From: Sphingomonas zeae
GTDB taxonomy: Bacteria > Pseudomonadota > Alphaproteobacteria > Sphingomonadales > Sphingomonadaceae
Direction: 5' to 3'
Length of the DNA: 64,000 nucleotides
NCBI RefSeq assembly: GCF_014197135.1
Contig: NZ_JACIFA010000009.1
Span: 62,001-126,000 of the forward strand
Shown: piece after piece, positions 16,715 to 25,460 of the stretch
How the letters are laid out: each line of letters begins with the position of its first letter
How positions within the stretch are numbered: position 1 is the first letter of the stretch
Notes under the pieces: model-generated
Database searches by the model: none
The model's input: the letters and a program-made list of their open reading frames with translations, nothing else
What the model was told of the DNA's origin: nothing
Translations under genes and position numbers: made by a program

Positions 16715-16898
16715 TGCATCATCTCCCGGCCGAGGGGTCTTGGCCGCTTGTGGTCAACATAACGCTCGAAACGGTAAAAAGGTAGAGTGCGGGATCACGT
16801 CATCGGCGCGAGCACGGTCCTTCGACCTGCCACTTGGGCATCGTGTCTCAACCGACAAAGGTTAGGAAGGGATGCCTGGCGCGAGGCAGCACGAAAGA

Positions 16899-16922
16899 GC
16901 CCGGGAGCCGAAGCTCCCGGGC
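16899..16922 (-). terminator. Intrinsic terminator after ssb
   Basis: On the minus strand GCCCGGGAGC, loop TTCG, GCTCCCGGGC forms a ten-base-pair stem followed by TCTTTCG. It starts 12 bases beyond the ssb stop codon, the normal place for the end of that transcript. Confidence 0.8.
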
Positions 16923-16934
16923 CGCCCGCCCCGA

Positions 16935-17342
16935 TCAGAAGGGGATGTCGTCGTCCTCATTGTCCTGCGCGGCGCCCTGCTGCTGCTGGCGGGACTTGCC
17001 GTAGGAGAGGAAGGTGACCTCGTCGGCGATAATTTCGACGCCGAACCGCTCGATGTCCTGTTGGTCGGTCCAGCGGGTGTAGTGGATCCGACCGCGCACC
17101 ATCACCTTCTGGCCCTTCTCGACATATTCGGCGACGGTCTTGGCGACACCGTTGAAGCAGGTGATCCGGTGCCATTCGGTATCCTCGAGTCGGCGGCCGT
17201 TTTCCTTGAGGACCTTGCCCTCACTGTCGCGCTTCGGCCGCGAGGTCGCGAGGCTGAAGCTGGTGATCTTGGTGCCGCCCTGGGTGGTGCGGGTCTCGGG
17301 GGCGGCGCCGACGTTGCCGGCGAGGATGACGAGGTTCTGCAT
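16935..17342 (-). CDS. ssb: Single-stranded DNA-binding protein
   Basis: A 135-residue bacterial SSB that coats single-stranded DNA during replication and transfer. The OB-fold begins MQNLVILAGNVGAAPETR and includes TKITSFSLATS, EWHRITCFNGVAKT and KGQKVMVRGRIHYTRW. A short Gln-rich linker leads to the acidic tip DDDIPF, which recruits partner proteins. Plasmid-borne copies commonly support conjugation. The mRNA has a long leader with a compact structured element at 17441-17511 and two hairpins closer to the start. This suggests post-transcriptional control. A terminator follows at 16899-16922. Confidence 0.93.
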   Translation of the reverse strand: MQNLVILAGNVGAAPETRTTQGGTKITSFSLATSRPKRDSEGKVLKENGRRLEDTEWHRITCFNGVAKTVAEYVEKGQKVMVRGRIHYTRWTDQQDIERFGVEIIADEVTFLSYGKSRQQQQGAAQDNEDDDIPF

Positions 17343-17440
17343 GTCGAGGTTCCTTTGTCCTGCTCGAGGGTTCGTTCCCTCGGCTGAACACCGTCAAAGA
17401 CGGCCAGGCCGGTGGCTCCACCGGAGCGCGCAGACGCGAA

Positions 17441-17511
17441 GGGAAACCCCATGGCGAGGAGTGGTGCGGGCAGCCGCGAAGCGGCAACTCGGTCCGAAGC
17501 CATGCGGGTTG
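17441..17511 (-). ncRNA. Structured RNA element, copy A (ssb leader)
   Basis: Read on the minus strand, the element opens AACCCGCATGGC and closes GCCATGGGGTT, forming an 11-bp outer stem with a bulged G. Inside is GTT, a hairpin GCCGC-TTC-GCGGC, and the conserved TGCCCGCACCAC. A second copy with the same inner sequence but a different, still fully pairing, outer stem lies in the DUF2493 leader (20022-20094). Between this element and the ssb ATG are two more perfect hairpins (CCGGTGG/CCACCGG and CGAGGG/CCCTCG). No known Rfam family is recognised. A cis-regulatory RNA is the favoured interpretation. Confidence 0.55.
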
Positions 17512-18229
17512 GAGCCGATGGACGGCCGGCTTAGGTCGTTCAGTGAGGAGAGGGGATGGACCCTCTTCAGGCAGTCGAGCGGAACCACGATATTCGTGAA
17601 ACCGCATCCGGCCTGCGACCTCGCTGCCACCCCCGCCCCGGATTCGGGCGGCACCTTCGATCGTCGTTCCCCCACTGACCTGCGCTGCAATCGCATCGAG
17701 GGCTGGAGCGATCGAACGGTTGCGGGCCGAACCGGAGCAGCACCATCATCCTTCATACCAATGCATGTCGAGGCACGTTGCCGACAGGGGACGTCAGGGG
17801 CGAGCAGGGGGGCGCGGCTGCGACACCGACCCTCCCAACGCCACAGGCATACGCGCCTTGGCCGAACCGCGCCCGAAGTCGAGAATGTTCCCTATACAAC
17901 GACGCTCCGCGCAGCCTGGGGCGATCGAGCAACGAACGCGGACGTCTGATACCTCCTCTCGACAGGGGGTGGGAAGCCTGGTGCCGACCCCACGCGACGC
18001 CGGCTTCTCCGACGTCGGCGGCAGCCCGGTCTCTCCTATGAGCCCCGCCGATCAGTTGCGAGCAGACCTCAATACCCGGACCCGGGTTCGCCGAGCGGTC
18101 GGGCAGGCGACCTCCGCTCGACGATCCCCTGATCCGATGAACGGCTCGATCGCGCGGCCGAACCGGTCGGCGCGTGTCGAGGGGCGACAACCAACCGGCC
18201 GATGGCGCGCTCGCGCCCGCCGTCCGCAA
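17512..18229. other. Intergenic stretch upstream of ssb, no supported gene
   Basis: About 720 bases between the structured ssb leader and the MucR-like gene. Frames on both strands are Arg/Pro/Ser-rich and lack ribosome sites. The ssb promoter must lie here, at or beyond the RNA element. No repeats or mobile-element ends were recognised. Confidence 0.45.
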
Positions 18230-18727
18230 TCAGGCCGGCGTGACGGCGCCCTTCGCGCGGCGGGGCTTGCGCGCCGGCACGGCCGACGCCGCGGTCGTCT
18301 CGGCCGGTGTCTTGGGCTTGCGACCGAGGCCGATCTTCTTCGCCATGGCACGCCGCGCCTCGCTGTAGGCGGGCGCGACCATCGGATAGTCGGGCTTCAG
18401 CTTGTAGCGTGCGCGATACTCATCCGGGGTCAGGCCGTGCGTGGAGAGGTGCCGGCGCAAGGTCCGATAGGGCTTTCCGTCGATCATCGAGATGATGCGA
18501 TCGGGTGAGGCCAGGGATTTGCGCACGGTGACGGCAGGAGCGTGATCGACCGCAGTGACTTCGACGGCGTCCTCTGAGGCTTCGCCGCTGACCAATTGCG
18601 TGATCGACGCGTAAATCGCTGTCAGAAAGGCGGGCACGGCCTCCGGATCGGCGCGCGTGTTCGGGTTCGATAGCCAGGCTGCGGTCACTTCGGTGGCGAG
18701 TTCGATCGTGTTCACAGTCTCGGTCAT
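18230..18727 (-). CDS. MucR-family transcriptional regulator
   Basis: A 165-residue regulator of the Ros/MucR type from the ATG at 18727. The conserved block IISMIDGKPYRTLRRHLSTH, then GLTPDEYRARYKLKPDYPMV and APAYSEARRAMAKKIGLGRK, is diagnostic. The paired Cys of the Ros zinc finger are replaced (IISM), as in many alphaproteobacterial paralogues, while the two His remain. It ends in a basic Arg/Lys-rich tail. MucR proteins silence AT-rich or horizontally acquired promoters. A tandem TGATAACCGC repeat lies upstream at about 18812-18831 and could be part of its own control region. Confidence 0.88.
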   Translation of the reverse strand: MTETVNTIELATEVTAAWLSNPNTRADPEAVPAFLTAIYASITQLVSGEASEDAVEVTAVDHAPAVTVRKSLASPDRIISMIDGKPYRTLRRHLSTHGLTPDEYRARYKLKPDYPMVAPAYSEARRAMAKKIGLGRKPKTPAETTAASAVPARKPRRAKGAVTPA

Positions 18728-18964
18728 CCTGTCCCTTTCCGTCGTCCACCACAGGGTGGATGCGACGATCACGCAGCGCGCTCGGAAGAGATAATAGCAT
18801 TGGTGCAGCGACGTGCCACTGATAACCGCTGATAACCGCTGTTGCGTGCGATGCGATGTCGATCGCGGAAAAGCGAAACGCCAAGGCTGCCGGACACCGC
18901 CAGGAAATGGGGACCAGCCCCCTCATAGCGAGGACCGCCGGCGCACCGGCGGTCCCGTCGTCGA

Positions 18965-19924
18965 TCAGGCGCGACTGACCTCGCGCTTCTGATCGAGCGC
19001 GGCCGGGGGCGTCCCGAGCGGTCCCCGGCGGTCGACGACGCGGACGCCCGCTTTCTTGGCATCGATGACGAGGCGCTCGGTCACGCCATTGCCCTGAAAG
19101 GCGATGAGATAGCGCGGGCGGAGCGACAGCATCTGCTCGTTGCGACGAAAACCGGCGCGATCGCCGAGCTTGCGGTCGAGACCGAATCGAACCTGCTGGA
19201 CGCCGTGCTGCTCGGCCCAGGACGCCGCGATGCGCTCGATCCCCTTCATGTCGCCGCCATGGACGAGGTACATGTCCCCGACCCGCTCGCGGACGGCGTT
19301 GAGCGTGCGCAGGAGATTGTCGCCGAACGTCTTCATGTCCCCGTCGCAGGTGAACGTCAGCCGGCCGCCGGCGAAGACGACGGGGGTTCCGACCGCGGTG
19401 TTGGCATCGCGGACGCGCTCACGCCGCGCGCGCAAGAACGCCTGACCATCGACGATTGCCGAGGTAACCCCCAGTGAGATGCGATTGCCGGTGGCGGGCA
19501 CCCAGGATCGACCGGTCTCGCGCATGTAATGCGCCGCGGCAGTGTCGCGCATCTGCTCGTAGCAGCCGGCCGCCTCCTCGATCTTCTTCGCGAGCTCGAC
19601 CTTCTCCTCAAGGTTCGTGCTGTTGATCTCGGAGCCGTCCTGCTCGGCGATCAGCAGTCTGATCTCGTCGGTAAGACGATCGATGGTGGCGTGCTTCTTC
19701 GCGGCCGCGCGGTGGAACAGGTTCACCAGGCCCCAGCCCAATTCCTCGATGTCGCGCTCCAGGGACGTGTTGAAGAGGGTCGCGAAGAGGTCGCTCCAGA
19801 TCGCTGTCGTGGTCTGATCGAGGGCCTCGCTCGGGGGCGGTGCCATCCCGGGCAGTTCGTCGGAGCGCGGCTCGAGGTGGCCCAGTTCGAGAGCGGCGAG
19901 CGCCGCGGCGAGGGAAGTAGTCAT
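18965..19924 (-). CDS. DUF2493 domain protein (SLOG superfamily)
   Basis: A 319-residue protein. Residues 1-150 are helical with a charged segment (NLEEKVELAKKIEEAAGCYE). The C-terminal third is the DUF2493 Rossmann-like domain. It shows PVVFAGGRLTF, DMYLVHGGDMKGIERIAASW and GFRRNEQMLSLRPRYLIAFQ, with the loop GNG. SLOG-fold proteins bind nucleotides or nucleotide-derived ligands, and the substrate here is unknown. The gene is a standard neighbour of ssb and mucR on such elements. Its mRNA leader carries the second copy of the structured RNA seen before ssb. The start ATG at 19924 has only a weak ribosome site, consistent with regulated translation. Confidence 0.85.
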   Translation of the reverse strand: MTTSLAAALAALELGHLEPRSDELPGMAPPPSEALDQTTTAIWSDLFATLFNTSLERDIEELGWGLVNLFHRAAAKKHATIDRLTDEIRLLIAEQDGSEINSTNLEEKVELAKKIEEAAGCYEQMRDTAAAHYMRETGRSWVPATGNRISLGVTSAIVDGQAFLRARRERVRDANTAVGTPVVFAGGRLTFTCDGDMKTFGDNLLRTLNAVRERVGDMYLVHGGDMKGIERIAASWAEQHGVQQVRFGLDRKLGDRAGFRRNEQMLSLRPRYLIAFQGNGVTERLVIDAKKAGVRVVDRRGPLGTPPAALDQKREVSRA

Positions 19925-20021
19925 GGCGACAGCCTTTCATTGCAGAGGCCGGCGGCCTTTTCCGCCGGATGCGCACCTCCTGGGACGCCGCAGCAGAGCC
20001 CGACGCACCGCCGCTTCGCGG

Positions 20022-20094
20022 CGGGGAACCCGCGAAAGTCGGGGTGGCGCGGGCAGCCGCGGTACGCGGCAACACGGCCCGGCTTTCGCGGGTT
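20022..20094 (-). ncRNA. Structured RNA element, copy B (DUF2493-gene leader)
   Basis: Minus-strand sequence opens AACCCGCGAAAG and closes CTTTCGCGGGTT, a perfect 12-bp stem. Inside it reads GTT, hairpin GCCGCG-TAC-CGCGGC, then TGCCCGCGCCAC, matching copy A before ssb. A further hairpin (CCGCCGC-GAA-GCGGCGG) follows at once, and another (CCGGCGG/CCGCCGG, 19949-19968) precedes the ATG. The outer stem differs in sequence from copy A yet still pairs, which is covariation evidence for RNA structure. Ligand or protein partner unknown. Confidence 0.6.
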
Positions 20095-21064
20095 GCGGGG
20101 GGATCGCGGGGGCCTATGTGCCGCATCCCTCCGGCGAAAAGGGCGCACGCGGAAGGTCCGCGAAAGGATGCTCGTCACGATCCCCTTCGACGTCATCGCC
20201 ACGACTGGCCAGCGATGCCGCGCCATGTCGCGTCCGGTAGGAGCATCTCCCCGGCATCGTCGCGACCTAGCGAGGTGACTGGCCGCCTGGGCCCTCTTGC
20301 TCCTGCTGCGTCAGCGAGAGTGGCTGCGGATAGAACTACACATCACTGCGGGGTCCGCCCCGCCAGATCCTCGGTCGGCGTGCTCCCGACCCGACAGCGA
20401 GTGGCGACGGTGGGAGATCCCTTCGACCGTAAGGGCGAGCCGCGACAAAAGAGCAGACGCATGCCGGCGCGCGCGGCACAGCCCCGCTAGTGCGCCGACG
20501 ATCAGCCCTGTTGCCCGCGCCGTTCGTGCTTACGCGGACCTCGTGATCTCTCCCAAATCGGGCCGCTACGCGACCGCGCGCAACCCCGATCCGGGCGGCA
20601 CCAAGGGCGGTCCGTTCGAACGCTGGGACGCGGAGGCGAATGAGCGAAAAGACTTGGGCGCGTCGATCGAGCCGTCACTGCAAGTCGGCTCGCAGGTACG
20701 GCGGTGAACCACGGGGCCGATGGCGGGCACAAGGCTTACCTGAACGTCGCAGGGGCGCAACGATGCTGCCTCACTGCGGATCGTGCGATAGATGCACGGC
20801 GACCGACGTCCCGAGGCTGGAGTAGCGGCTGCTGGCATTACCGGACGATCTCCCTTAGCCTGATGTAACTTGTGGAGACGCAGGTCGGGGCGTGGAAACC
20901 TCGTGAGTGAGGGTCTGCTGACCATGCAGGGCGGCGCGTGAGCGTCGACCTCGCCGTGCGTCTGCCTGCCAGGCACGCGATATTTCCCCGACCCTGTATT
21001 TGGGCCGAATTGGCGCGCTTCACGGACACGCCGATCTCGCGCTCAACGCTGGGACGCGGAGAGT
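20095..21064. other. Intergenic stretch, no supported gene
   Basis: Nearly 1 kb between the DUF2493-gene leader and a plus-strand unknown gene. Readings on both strands are Arg/Ser/Pro-rich without ribosome sites. It must contain the promoter for the DUF2493 gene on the minus strand. No repeats, tRNA or mobile-element remnants were seen. Confidence 0.45.
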
Positions 21065-21499
21065 GTGTTGGACGACACCAACGGTCACGAGGCCGGACAG
21101 GACGATACAGCGCTGCGGCGCGCCAGGGTGCAGCACCTGCTTCAAGAAGCACAGTCGCTTCTGCTCGAAGCCGGAGCGAGATCCGCAAGCGTCTATCTTG
21201 AGCGCGCGATGGCGTGCATCGATGTCGACGTAGCGGATGACCCCACGCAGATCGCCGTTGCCGCAGCGATCATGCCGGGTGAATCCGCGCTGCGCCGTGC
21301 GATGGGCGGTGCCTTGACGATTGTCGGCACCCTATTGGCACGCAACGATATCGTCGCACTCGACGAATTCGGCCGGTTGCTCGCGCTGTTCGGCGATGTG
21401 TCAGCGGTAGAGGACCCGGCAATGGGGTCCATCATCGATGGCTGGAGCGCGACGATCCGCCATGCCGCAGGCGAGGTCGAGCGCCCGATGAATGCGTAA
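21065..21499 (+). CDS. Unknown soluble alpha-helical protein, 144 residues
   Basis: From a GTG at 21065, preceded by GGAG, the product starts LDDTNGHEAGQDDTALRR after the initiator. It continues as amphipathic helices (RVQHLLQEAQSLLLEAGARS). The C-terminal half is well balanced in composition (MGGALTIVGTLLARNDIVAL, SIIDGWSATIRHA). It is the only plus-strand gene between the SRAP gene and the fluoride region that looks real, apart from the sulfite oxidoreductase/MgtC pair. No signal peptide, no recognised family. Confidence 0.6.
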   Translation: MLDDTNGHEAGQDDTALRRARVQHLLQEAQSLLLEAGARSASVYLERAMACIDVDVADDPTQIAVAAAIMPGESALRRAMGGALTIVGTLLARNDIVALDEFGRLLALFGDVSAVEDPAMGSIIDGWSATIRHAAGEVERPMNA

Positions 21500-21545
21500 C
21501 GGTCAGCGCAGGGCGCGGCGCAAGCGACCTGGCTGATGGGAGTGC

Positions 21546-22562
21546 TCACCCTTGGCCGACGGCATAAGTGAGACACGATGCGTCCCCGATCGCCCCAGTT
21601 GCTCTCCTAGGGACAGGACAACCGCCTTGAGGCGAGCGCTCGCGGAGCGCGTCGGCGGCACGATTGAAGTCCTCAAGCCAATTGCCGATCGGGACACGCT
21701 CGTCGACGGGGAGGGCGGCCTGCGCTTCTTGAAAGGCGATGAGGTCCGTCGGTGCTTCGCCAATGATCCGGTCGATCTCGTCGGGCGGCAGCAAGCCGCG
21801 CTCACGAATGAACTCGGTGATGCTGCCGGGGCGCGGCGTTGCTCCACGACGACCGAGCACGGGACGCCGCCAGAGCCCGTCGACATTGCGCAGCCGGGGC
21901 TTCGCCCGCGCTTCCATGAGAACGATGATCCGCAGTTCCGGGATGGCGAGTTCCATCACCTCGTCGGCCTTGATGCTGCCGCAGAAGAAGCAGCTCGACT
22001 TCGGTGGCAATGGCAAACCGGCGGCAGCGATCCGTCGCTCGCATGCCGAACGATCCCATCCCCATTCGCGCAGTGGATAGCGATAGGCATAGCGCGGATC
22101 CTCGCACTCCACGGCGTGTGCGTAGCGCTGCGTGTCCCGCGGCGACGCGTCGTATCCGATCATCTTGATCACGCGTTCGCCAGCGTCCCAACATCGCCGT
22201 GCAGGCTCCCAGTCCGCAGTCCAAGCATCCTGGGCGCTTGCCTTCCACTTCTGTGAACAGGATCCCCGATTGAAGACCACCGACGGGAGCGTTGCGTTGG
22301 TCAGCATGTTCTCGGCGATCGTTGCATAGGGCGGCCAATGCTTGAAGTTGCGCGGCTGATAGCGAACGATCTCCGATGCGATGCCACGCTCGGCCATCCA
22401 GGCACGAAAGAGCGGAATGAAGGCATAGGTGCCGCGCTTCTCCGAGCCCGGATCGGCGAACAGGACCATGTCGATCGGCTCCTCTCGCCCGGCGAGTTCG
22501 ATGATCATCGCGGTCGAGTCGACACCGGCACCCCATGCCACGACGACAGGTGGCCGGGTCAT
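21546..22562 (-). CDS. PP-loop protein of PAPS-reductase type (2)
   Basis: A 338-residue nucleotide-alpha hydrolase. The PP-loop is VAWGAGVDSTA (G11-T17), a variant of SGGxDS, followed by DMVLFADPGSEKRGTY. Cysteines at 102 (SCSQKWK), 174, 191 and 194 (SSCFFCG) could bind a metal or iron-sulfur cluster, as in DndC and PAPS reductases. It probably activates a substrate by adenylation or handles sulfur transfer, but the actual substrate is unknown. Its ATG overlaps the stop of the 214-residue unknown gene upstream (22559-22562). It is the last gene of the operon led by parB or ardC and the second PP-loop enzyme in it. Confidence 0.8.
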   Translation of the reverse strand: MTRPPVVVAWGAGVDSTAMIIELAGREEPIDMVLFADPGSEKRGTYAFIPLFRAWMAERGIASEIVRYQPRNFKHWPPYATIAENMLTNATLPSVVFNRGSCSQKWKASAQDAWTADWEPARRCWDAGERVIKMIGYDASPRDTQRYAHAVECEDPRYAYRYPLREWGWDRSACERRIAAAGLPLPPKSSCFFCGSIKADEVMELAIPELRIIVLMEARAKPRLRNVDGLWRRPVLGRRGATPRPGSITEFIRERGLLPPDEIDRIIGEAPTDLIAFQEAQAALPVDERVPIGNWLEDFNRAADALRERSPQGGCPVPRRATGAIGDASCLTYAVGQG

Positions 22563-23203
22563 GGGAACTTTGCTCCAGCTGCCGTGAAGGTGACGTCGTT
22601 CGCCTCGAGCGCCGCGTCGACCTGATGATCGGCGGTCTGGAAGTCGTATTCGGCTTCGAGCCGGCGATAAAGCCAGCGCGCAAGGTCACGAAGCGCCTCC
22701 GTGACATCGTCCTCAGCAGTCGGGGTCCCATCTTGTCCGTTCGGGCCGTCACGTTCGACGCTGATCGTCATCGAATATTCGTGACAGTAGCGACCCGTCT
22801 GCCGGATGGTGCCTTGCAACTGATACAGGTTGCGGCGCTGGATGGCGGCGAGCGCGTCGACGATGCGGTGAAGTTCAGGGTCGACAGGCGCATAGGAGCG
22901 AATGGCGGCGCTCGACCCGCGCGCGTACCGATACTCGCCTTCGAAACTCGCGCCGTCGCCCTGACTGGCGAAGCCGGAAAAAAGGATGCGCGGCGCCGCC
23001 CGGGTTCCTCCTCCGTAGAGCCGGACCGGGCGGGTCGCGATCTCGACGCCGACGATGGCGCACACGTTCTCGAAGTCTTCGAAGACGCTCTCATGCCAAT
23101 CGTCGGGAACCAGGTGATGGCGCGCCCAGGCACGCGCGGTGTCGCGGGCTGGCGGCTCAAGTTCCGCCGGTCGGAAGACCCGGGTGATGACCAGTTCAGG
23201 CAT
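22559..23203 (-). CDS. Conserved plasmid protein (annotated elsewhere as TA-system antitoxin)
   Basis: A 214-residue protein from the ATG at 23203 (MPELVITRVFRPAELEPPAR). Longer upstream frames overlap a neighbouring gene and are noise. Blocks IRSYAPVDPELHRIVDALAA and QTGRYCHEYSMTISVERDG are distinctive, as is the tail ALRDLARWLYRRLEAEYDFQ. Similar proteins on sphingomonad plasmids are often labelled antitoxin of a stability system, a label I cannot verify from sequence. Its stop overlaps the ATG of the PP-loop gene. No toxin gene is adjacent, which argues against that label. Confidence 0.7.
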   Translation of the reverse strand: MPELVITRVFRPAELEPPARDTARAWARHHLVPDDWHESVFEDFENVCAIVGVEIATRPVRLYGGGTRAAPRILFSGFASQGDGASFEGEYRYARGSSAAIRSYAPVDPELHRIVDALAAIQRRNLYQLQGTIRQTGRYCHEYSMTISVERDGPNGQDGTPTAEDDVTEALRDLARWLYRRLEAEYDFQTADHQVDAALEANDVTFTAAGAKFP

Positions 23204-23252
23204 ATCGTTCTCCTGACGCCGGATGCGACCGGCGATTGCATCGGCAAGAGGG

Positions 23253-23885
23253 TCAGGCGGCAGCCTCCAACGATGGCGGAAGCGCCCCGATCGACAGCGT
23301 GAGACGGCGCGCAAACGCGGGGGCGTCGAGCAATTCGGCGATGGGTGCGCGAAAAACCCTGCTCGACGGCTCGCCGCCACGGCAGCGATGGAAGGTGATC
23401 TCGCTGTCGGGCAGGAAGCTGCGCGGAACGACGCGGATGCCGATGTCGGGATGACGCAACTCGGTGACACCGTCGTCGTCATCGTCGCCGTCGATCGTCT
23501 GGACCCGGGCCTCGCCGGCGCCGAGCCCGATTTCGGCAGCAAGCTGTGCCACGGCGCGACGCGCTTGCGCATGGAAGGCGCGTTTGGCGGCGGGATCCCC
23601 GCCCACATGGTGTCCCGCGATCTCGAGAAGCGCTGGCGACGCCTCGATCGACGCCCGATCGATGACGCATCGCAGGCGTAGCGCTTCATCAGGACCCGCC
23701 ATCGGCCGGATCACGCTGGCCAGGTTGCGGCTGAGAAGCAGGATTGCGGCGTCCTGCGCGATCGGCTTGCCGGCGCGGCGACAGTCGTCAGCGGCGGTGA
23801 TGAGGGCGTGCAGCGCTGCGGGGAAGGTTTCCAGGCCCGAAGGATGAAGGGCTTGATGATGACGATAGGTCGTGTCGTAGAACAT
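23253..23885 (-). CDS. Conserved plasmid protein of unknown function, 210 residues
   Basis: Starts MFYDTTYRHHQALHPSGLET at an ATG. The first 120 residues are helical and Ala-rich. The middle has an acidic run (DGDDDDDGVTELRHPDIGIR), and the end (TFHRCRGGEPSSRVFRAPIA) is beta-like. It lies 49 bases upstream of the 214-residue unknown gene and is co-directional with the PP-loop genes. No known motif is visible. The conserved operon setting is the only functional hint. Confidence 0.65.
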   Translation of the reverse strand: MFYDTTYRHHQALHPSGLETFPAALHALITAADDCRRAGKPIAQDAAILLLSRNLASVIRPMAGPDEALRLRCVIDRASIEASPALLEIAGHHVGGDPAAKRAFHAQARRAVAQLAAEIGLGAGEARVQTIDGDDDDDGVTELRHPDIGIRVVPRSFLPDSEITFHRCRGGEPSSRVFRAPIAELLDAPAFARRLTLSIGALPPSLEAAA

Positions 23886-23954
23886 GGTTCAGCCTCCTGA
23901 GCGCGGATGCGCTCGCAAAGGCCGAAGGCGTCCTCTCCTCTTGTGCCGGCGGGT

Positions 23955-24395
23955 TCAACGCAGCCGGATGGGCGGCACGACGAAGTTCGCACCCTCGAAA
24001 TACGCCAGCGCGGCCTCGAACGTGGCGAGGCGCTGAAGATGGTCTTCACCGATGACGACATAATCGTCCTCGTCGCATGGAAAGCGTGTTGGCTCGCCGC
24101 TCCCGGTGAAGACGAGGCGCTCAGCACCCCATTGTCCGGGGCAGGCGCCTGACCACCGGACGAAGGGCAGCGTCTCCCGAACGCAGAATGCCTCGAGCGC
24201 CTCGAACGCGCCGCGGGCGACTTCATGGGCCTTGAGGGTGAGGGACTTGCCGTCGACGAGCTCGGCGAGATGGAAGGGCGCGCCGTCCCAATCGGTCGAA
24301 AGGCCCTCGTGCCGAACGATGGACTCGAGTTCGGGCAGGGTGCTGCGATCGAGGACACCGCCGATCGTGATGGAGGCAGAAACGCGGTCAGTCAT
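23955..24395 (-). CDS. Conserved unknown protein, 146 residues
   Basis: Begins MTDRVSASITIGGVLDRSTL at an ATG and reads as an alternating beta/alpha small domain. Segments are LPELESIVRHEGLSTDWDGA, RFPCDEDDYVVIGEDHLQRL and ATFEAALAYFEGANFVVPPI. A single central Cys-x2-Gly (GACPGQWGAERLVF) might be structural. It is the third unknown in the operon between the two PP-loop genes. Composition is acidic, so it is probably cytoplasmic. No family is recognised. Confidence 0.65.
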   Translation of the reverse strand: MTDRVSASITIGGVLDRSTLPELESIVRHEGLSTDWDGAPFHLAELVDGKSLTLKAHEVARGAFEALEAFCVRETLPFVRWSGACPGQWGAERLVFTGSGEPTRFPCDEDDYVVIGEDHLQRLATFEAALAYFEGANFVVPPIRLR

Positions 24396-24491
24396 GGGAC
24401 ATCCTTTCTTGTGGGAGAGATGGGCGTCATGCCGTCCGGCCTGGGAAAGGGGGCGGTCGACCGGCGCAGAGTTCGATACGAGGCATTCATG

Positions 24492-25460
24492 CTATGGTGG
24501 GCCGGCCGGGTCGCCGAAGGCACCGGCGGGCAACCGCCAGGGATTCATCACGATCGGAAGGCGCCAGTGCTCGTCCTCGGCCTGGGAAAGCTCGTCGGGA
24601 TGAACGAGCGCGGCAGAATAGGGGGAGCCACGATCCGCACGTGTTTCGACGTCAGCCGCGCGGTGGATGGTCTTGCCGCTGGCCGCCTCGCGCACCTTCA
24701 CGCGCTGGAACGCGCGAGGGAAGACGTGACGCACGGTCGCCCATTGATCGGGCGAGCCGAAGATGCACGTTCGACACGACAGACGTCCCCAGCCAAGCGT
24801 GTACGCAGGGTGCGGACGGATCGACGAATCCGCAATTGCCTCCCAGACCCGTGCCTCGGTCCAGCCGTGGACGGGGCGCCAATGATCGACTGTGCGTCGC
24901 CTGCTCGACGTGCGATGCGGTTCAAAAGCCAGGTAATGCGCGCGGCAGGGGCTTTCGGCGGCGCGCTCGCCCGTCACGACCAGCGTGGCTCCATCGAGGA
25001 ACCGGTCCTGGTTCCGGATGGCGGCCGCCAGGACATCGATCTTCAGCGATGGGCTGCACCAGCGAACACGAAGGTCAGCGCTGGTCTGCGGGAACAGACC
25101 GCGCGTGCCGATCGGGCCATTGCCCCCGGCGCGGCCGATACCGTCCGGGGTCTCGAACACGACCGGTGCGGTGGGTGCGCCCGACCGCTCGAGTTCGCGT
25201 GCAAAGCCACCCTCACGCCACGAGAAATAGACGCGAAGCCCAAGATGCTCGGCGATCGCGCGGACATATCCGGCGGTGCAGGGCCAATCCATAAAGCTCG
25301 CGCCGCCACCATCGACGTCATGATGATGGAGCTCGATCGCGTCCGCCGGCACGCCGAGGTGAAGGAGATGGAGAAGGGCGGCAAGGCTGTCCTTGCCACC
25401 GCTGAACGCCACGACGATGCGCCGGTAGGCGCGGAGGTCCGGACTGTCGGGCACGATCAC
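24492..25460 (-). CDS. PP-loop protein of PAPS-reductase type (1)
   Basis: A 322-residue PP-loop enzyme with the canonical motif VAFSGGKDSLA (S20-S25). It has RWCSPSLK around C135, TGERAAESPCRA, and RLSCRTCIFGS containing C229 and C232. The layout matches the PAPS-reductase/DndC branch, which adenylates a substrate and often uses Cys pairs for metal or sulfur chemistry. Its ATG overlaps the ardC stop (25457-25460), so it is translationally coupled to ArdC. The substrate is unknown. A role in DNA or tRNA sulfur chemistry, or in protecting incoming DNA, is speculation based on neighbours. Confidence 0.83.
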   Translation of the reverse strand: MIVPDSPDLRAYRRIVVAFSGGKDSLAALLHLLHLGVPADAIELHHHDVDGGGASFMDWPCTAGYVRAIAEHLGLRVYFSWREGGFARELERSGAPTAPVVFETPDGIGRAGGNGPIGTRGLFPQTSADLRVRWCSPSLKIDVLAAAIRNQDRFLDGATLVVTGERAAESPCRAHYLAFEPHRTSSRRRTVDHWRPVHGWTEARVWEAIADSSIRPHPAYTLGWGRLSCRTCIFGSPDQWATVRHVFPRAFQRVKVREAASGKTIHRAADVETRADRGSPYSAALVHPDELSQAEDEHWRLPIVMNPWRLPAGAFGDPAGPP

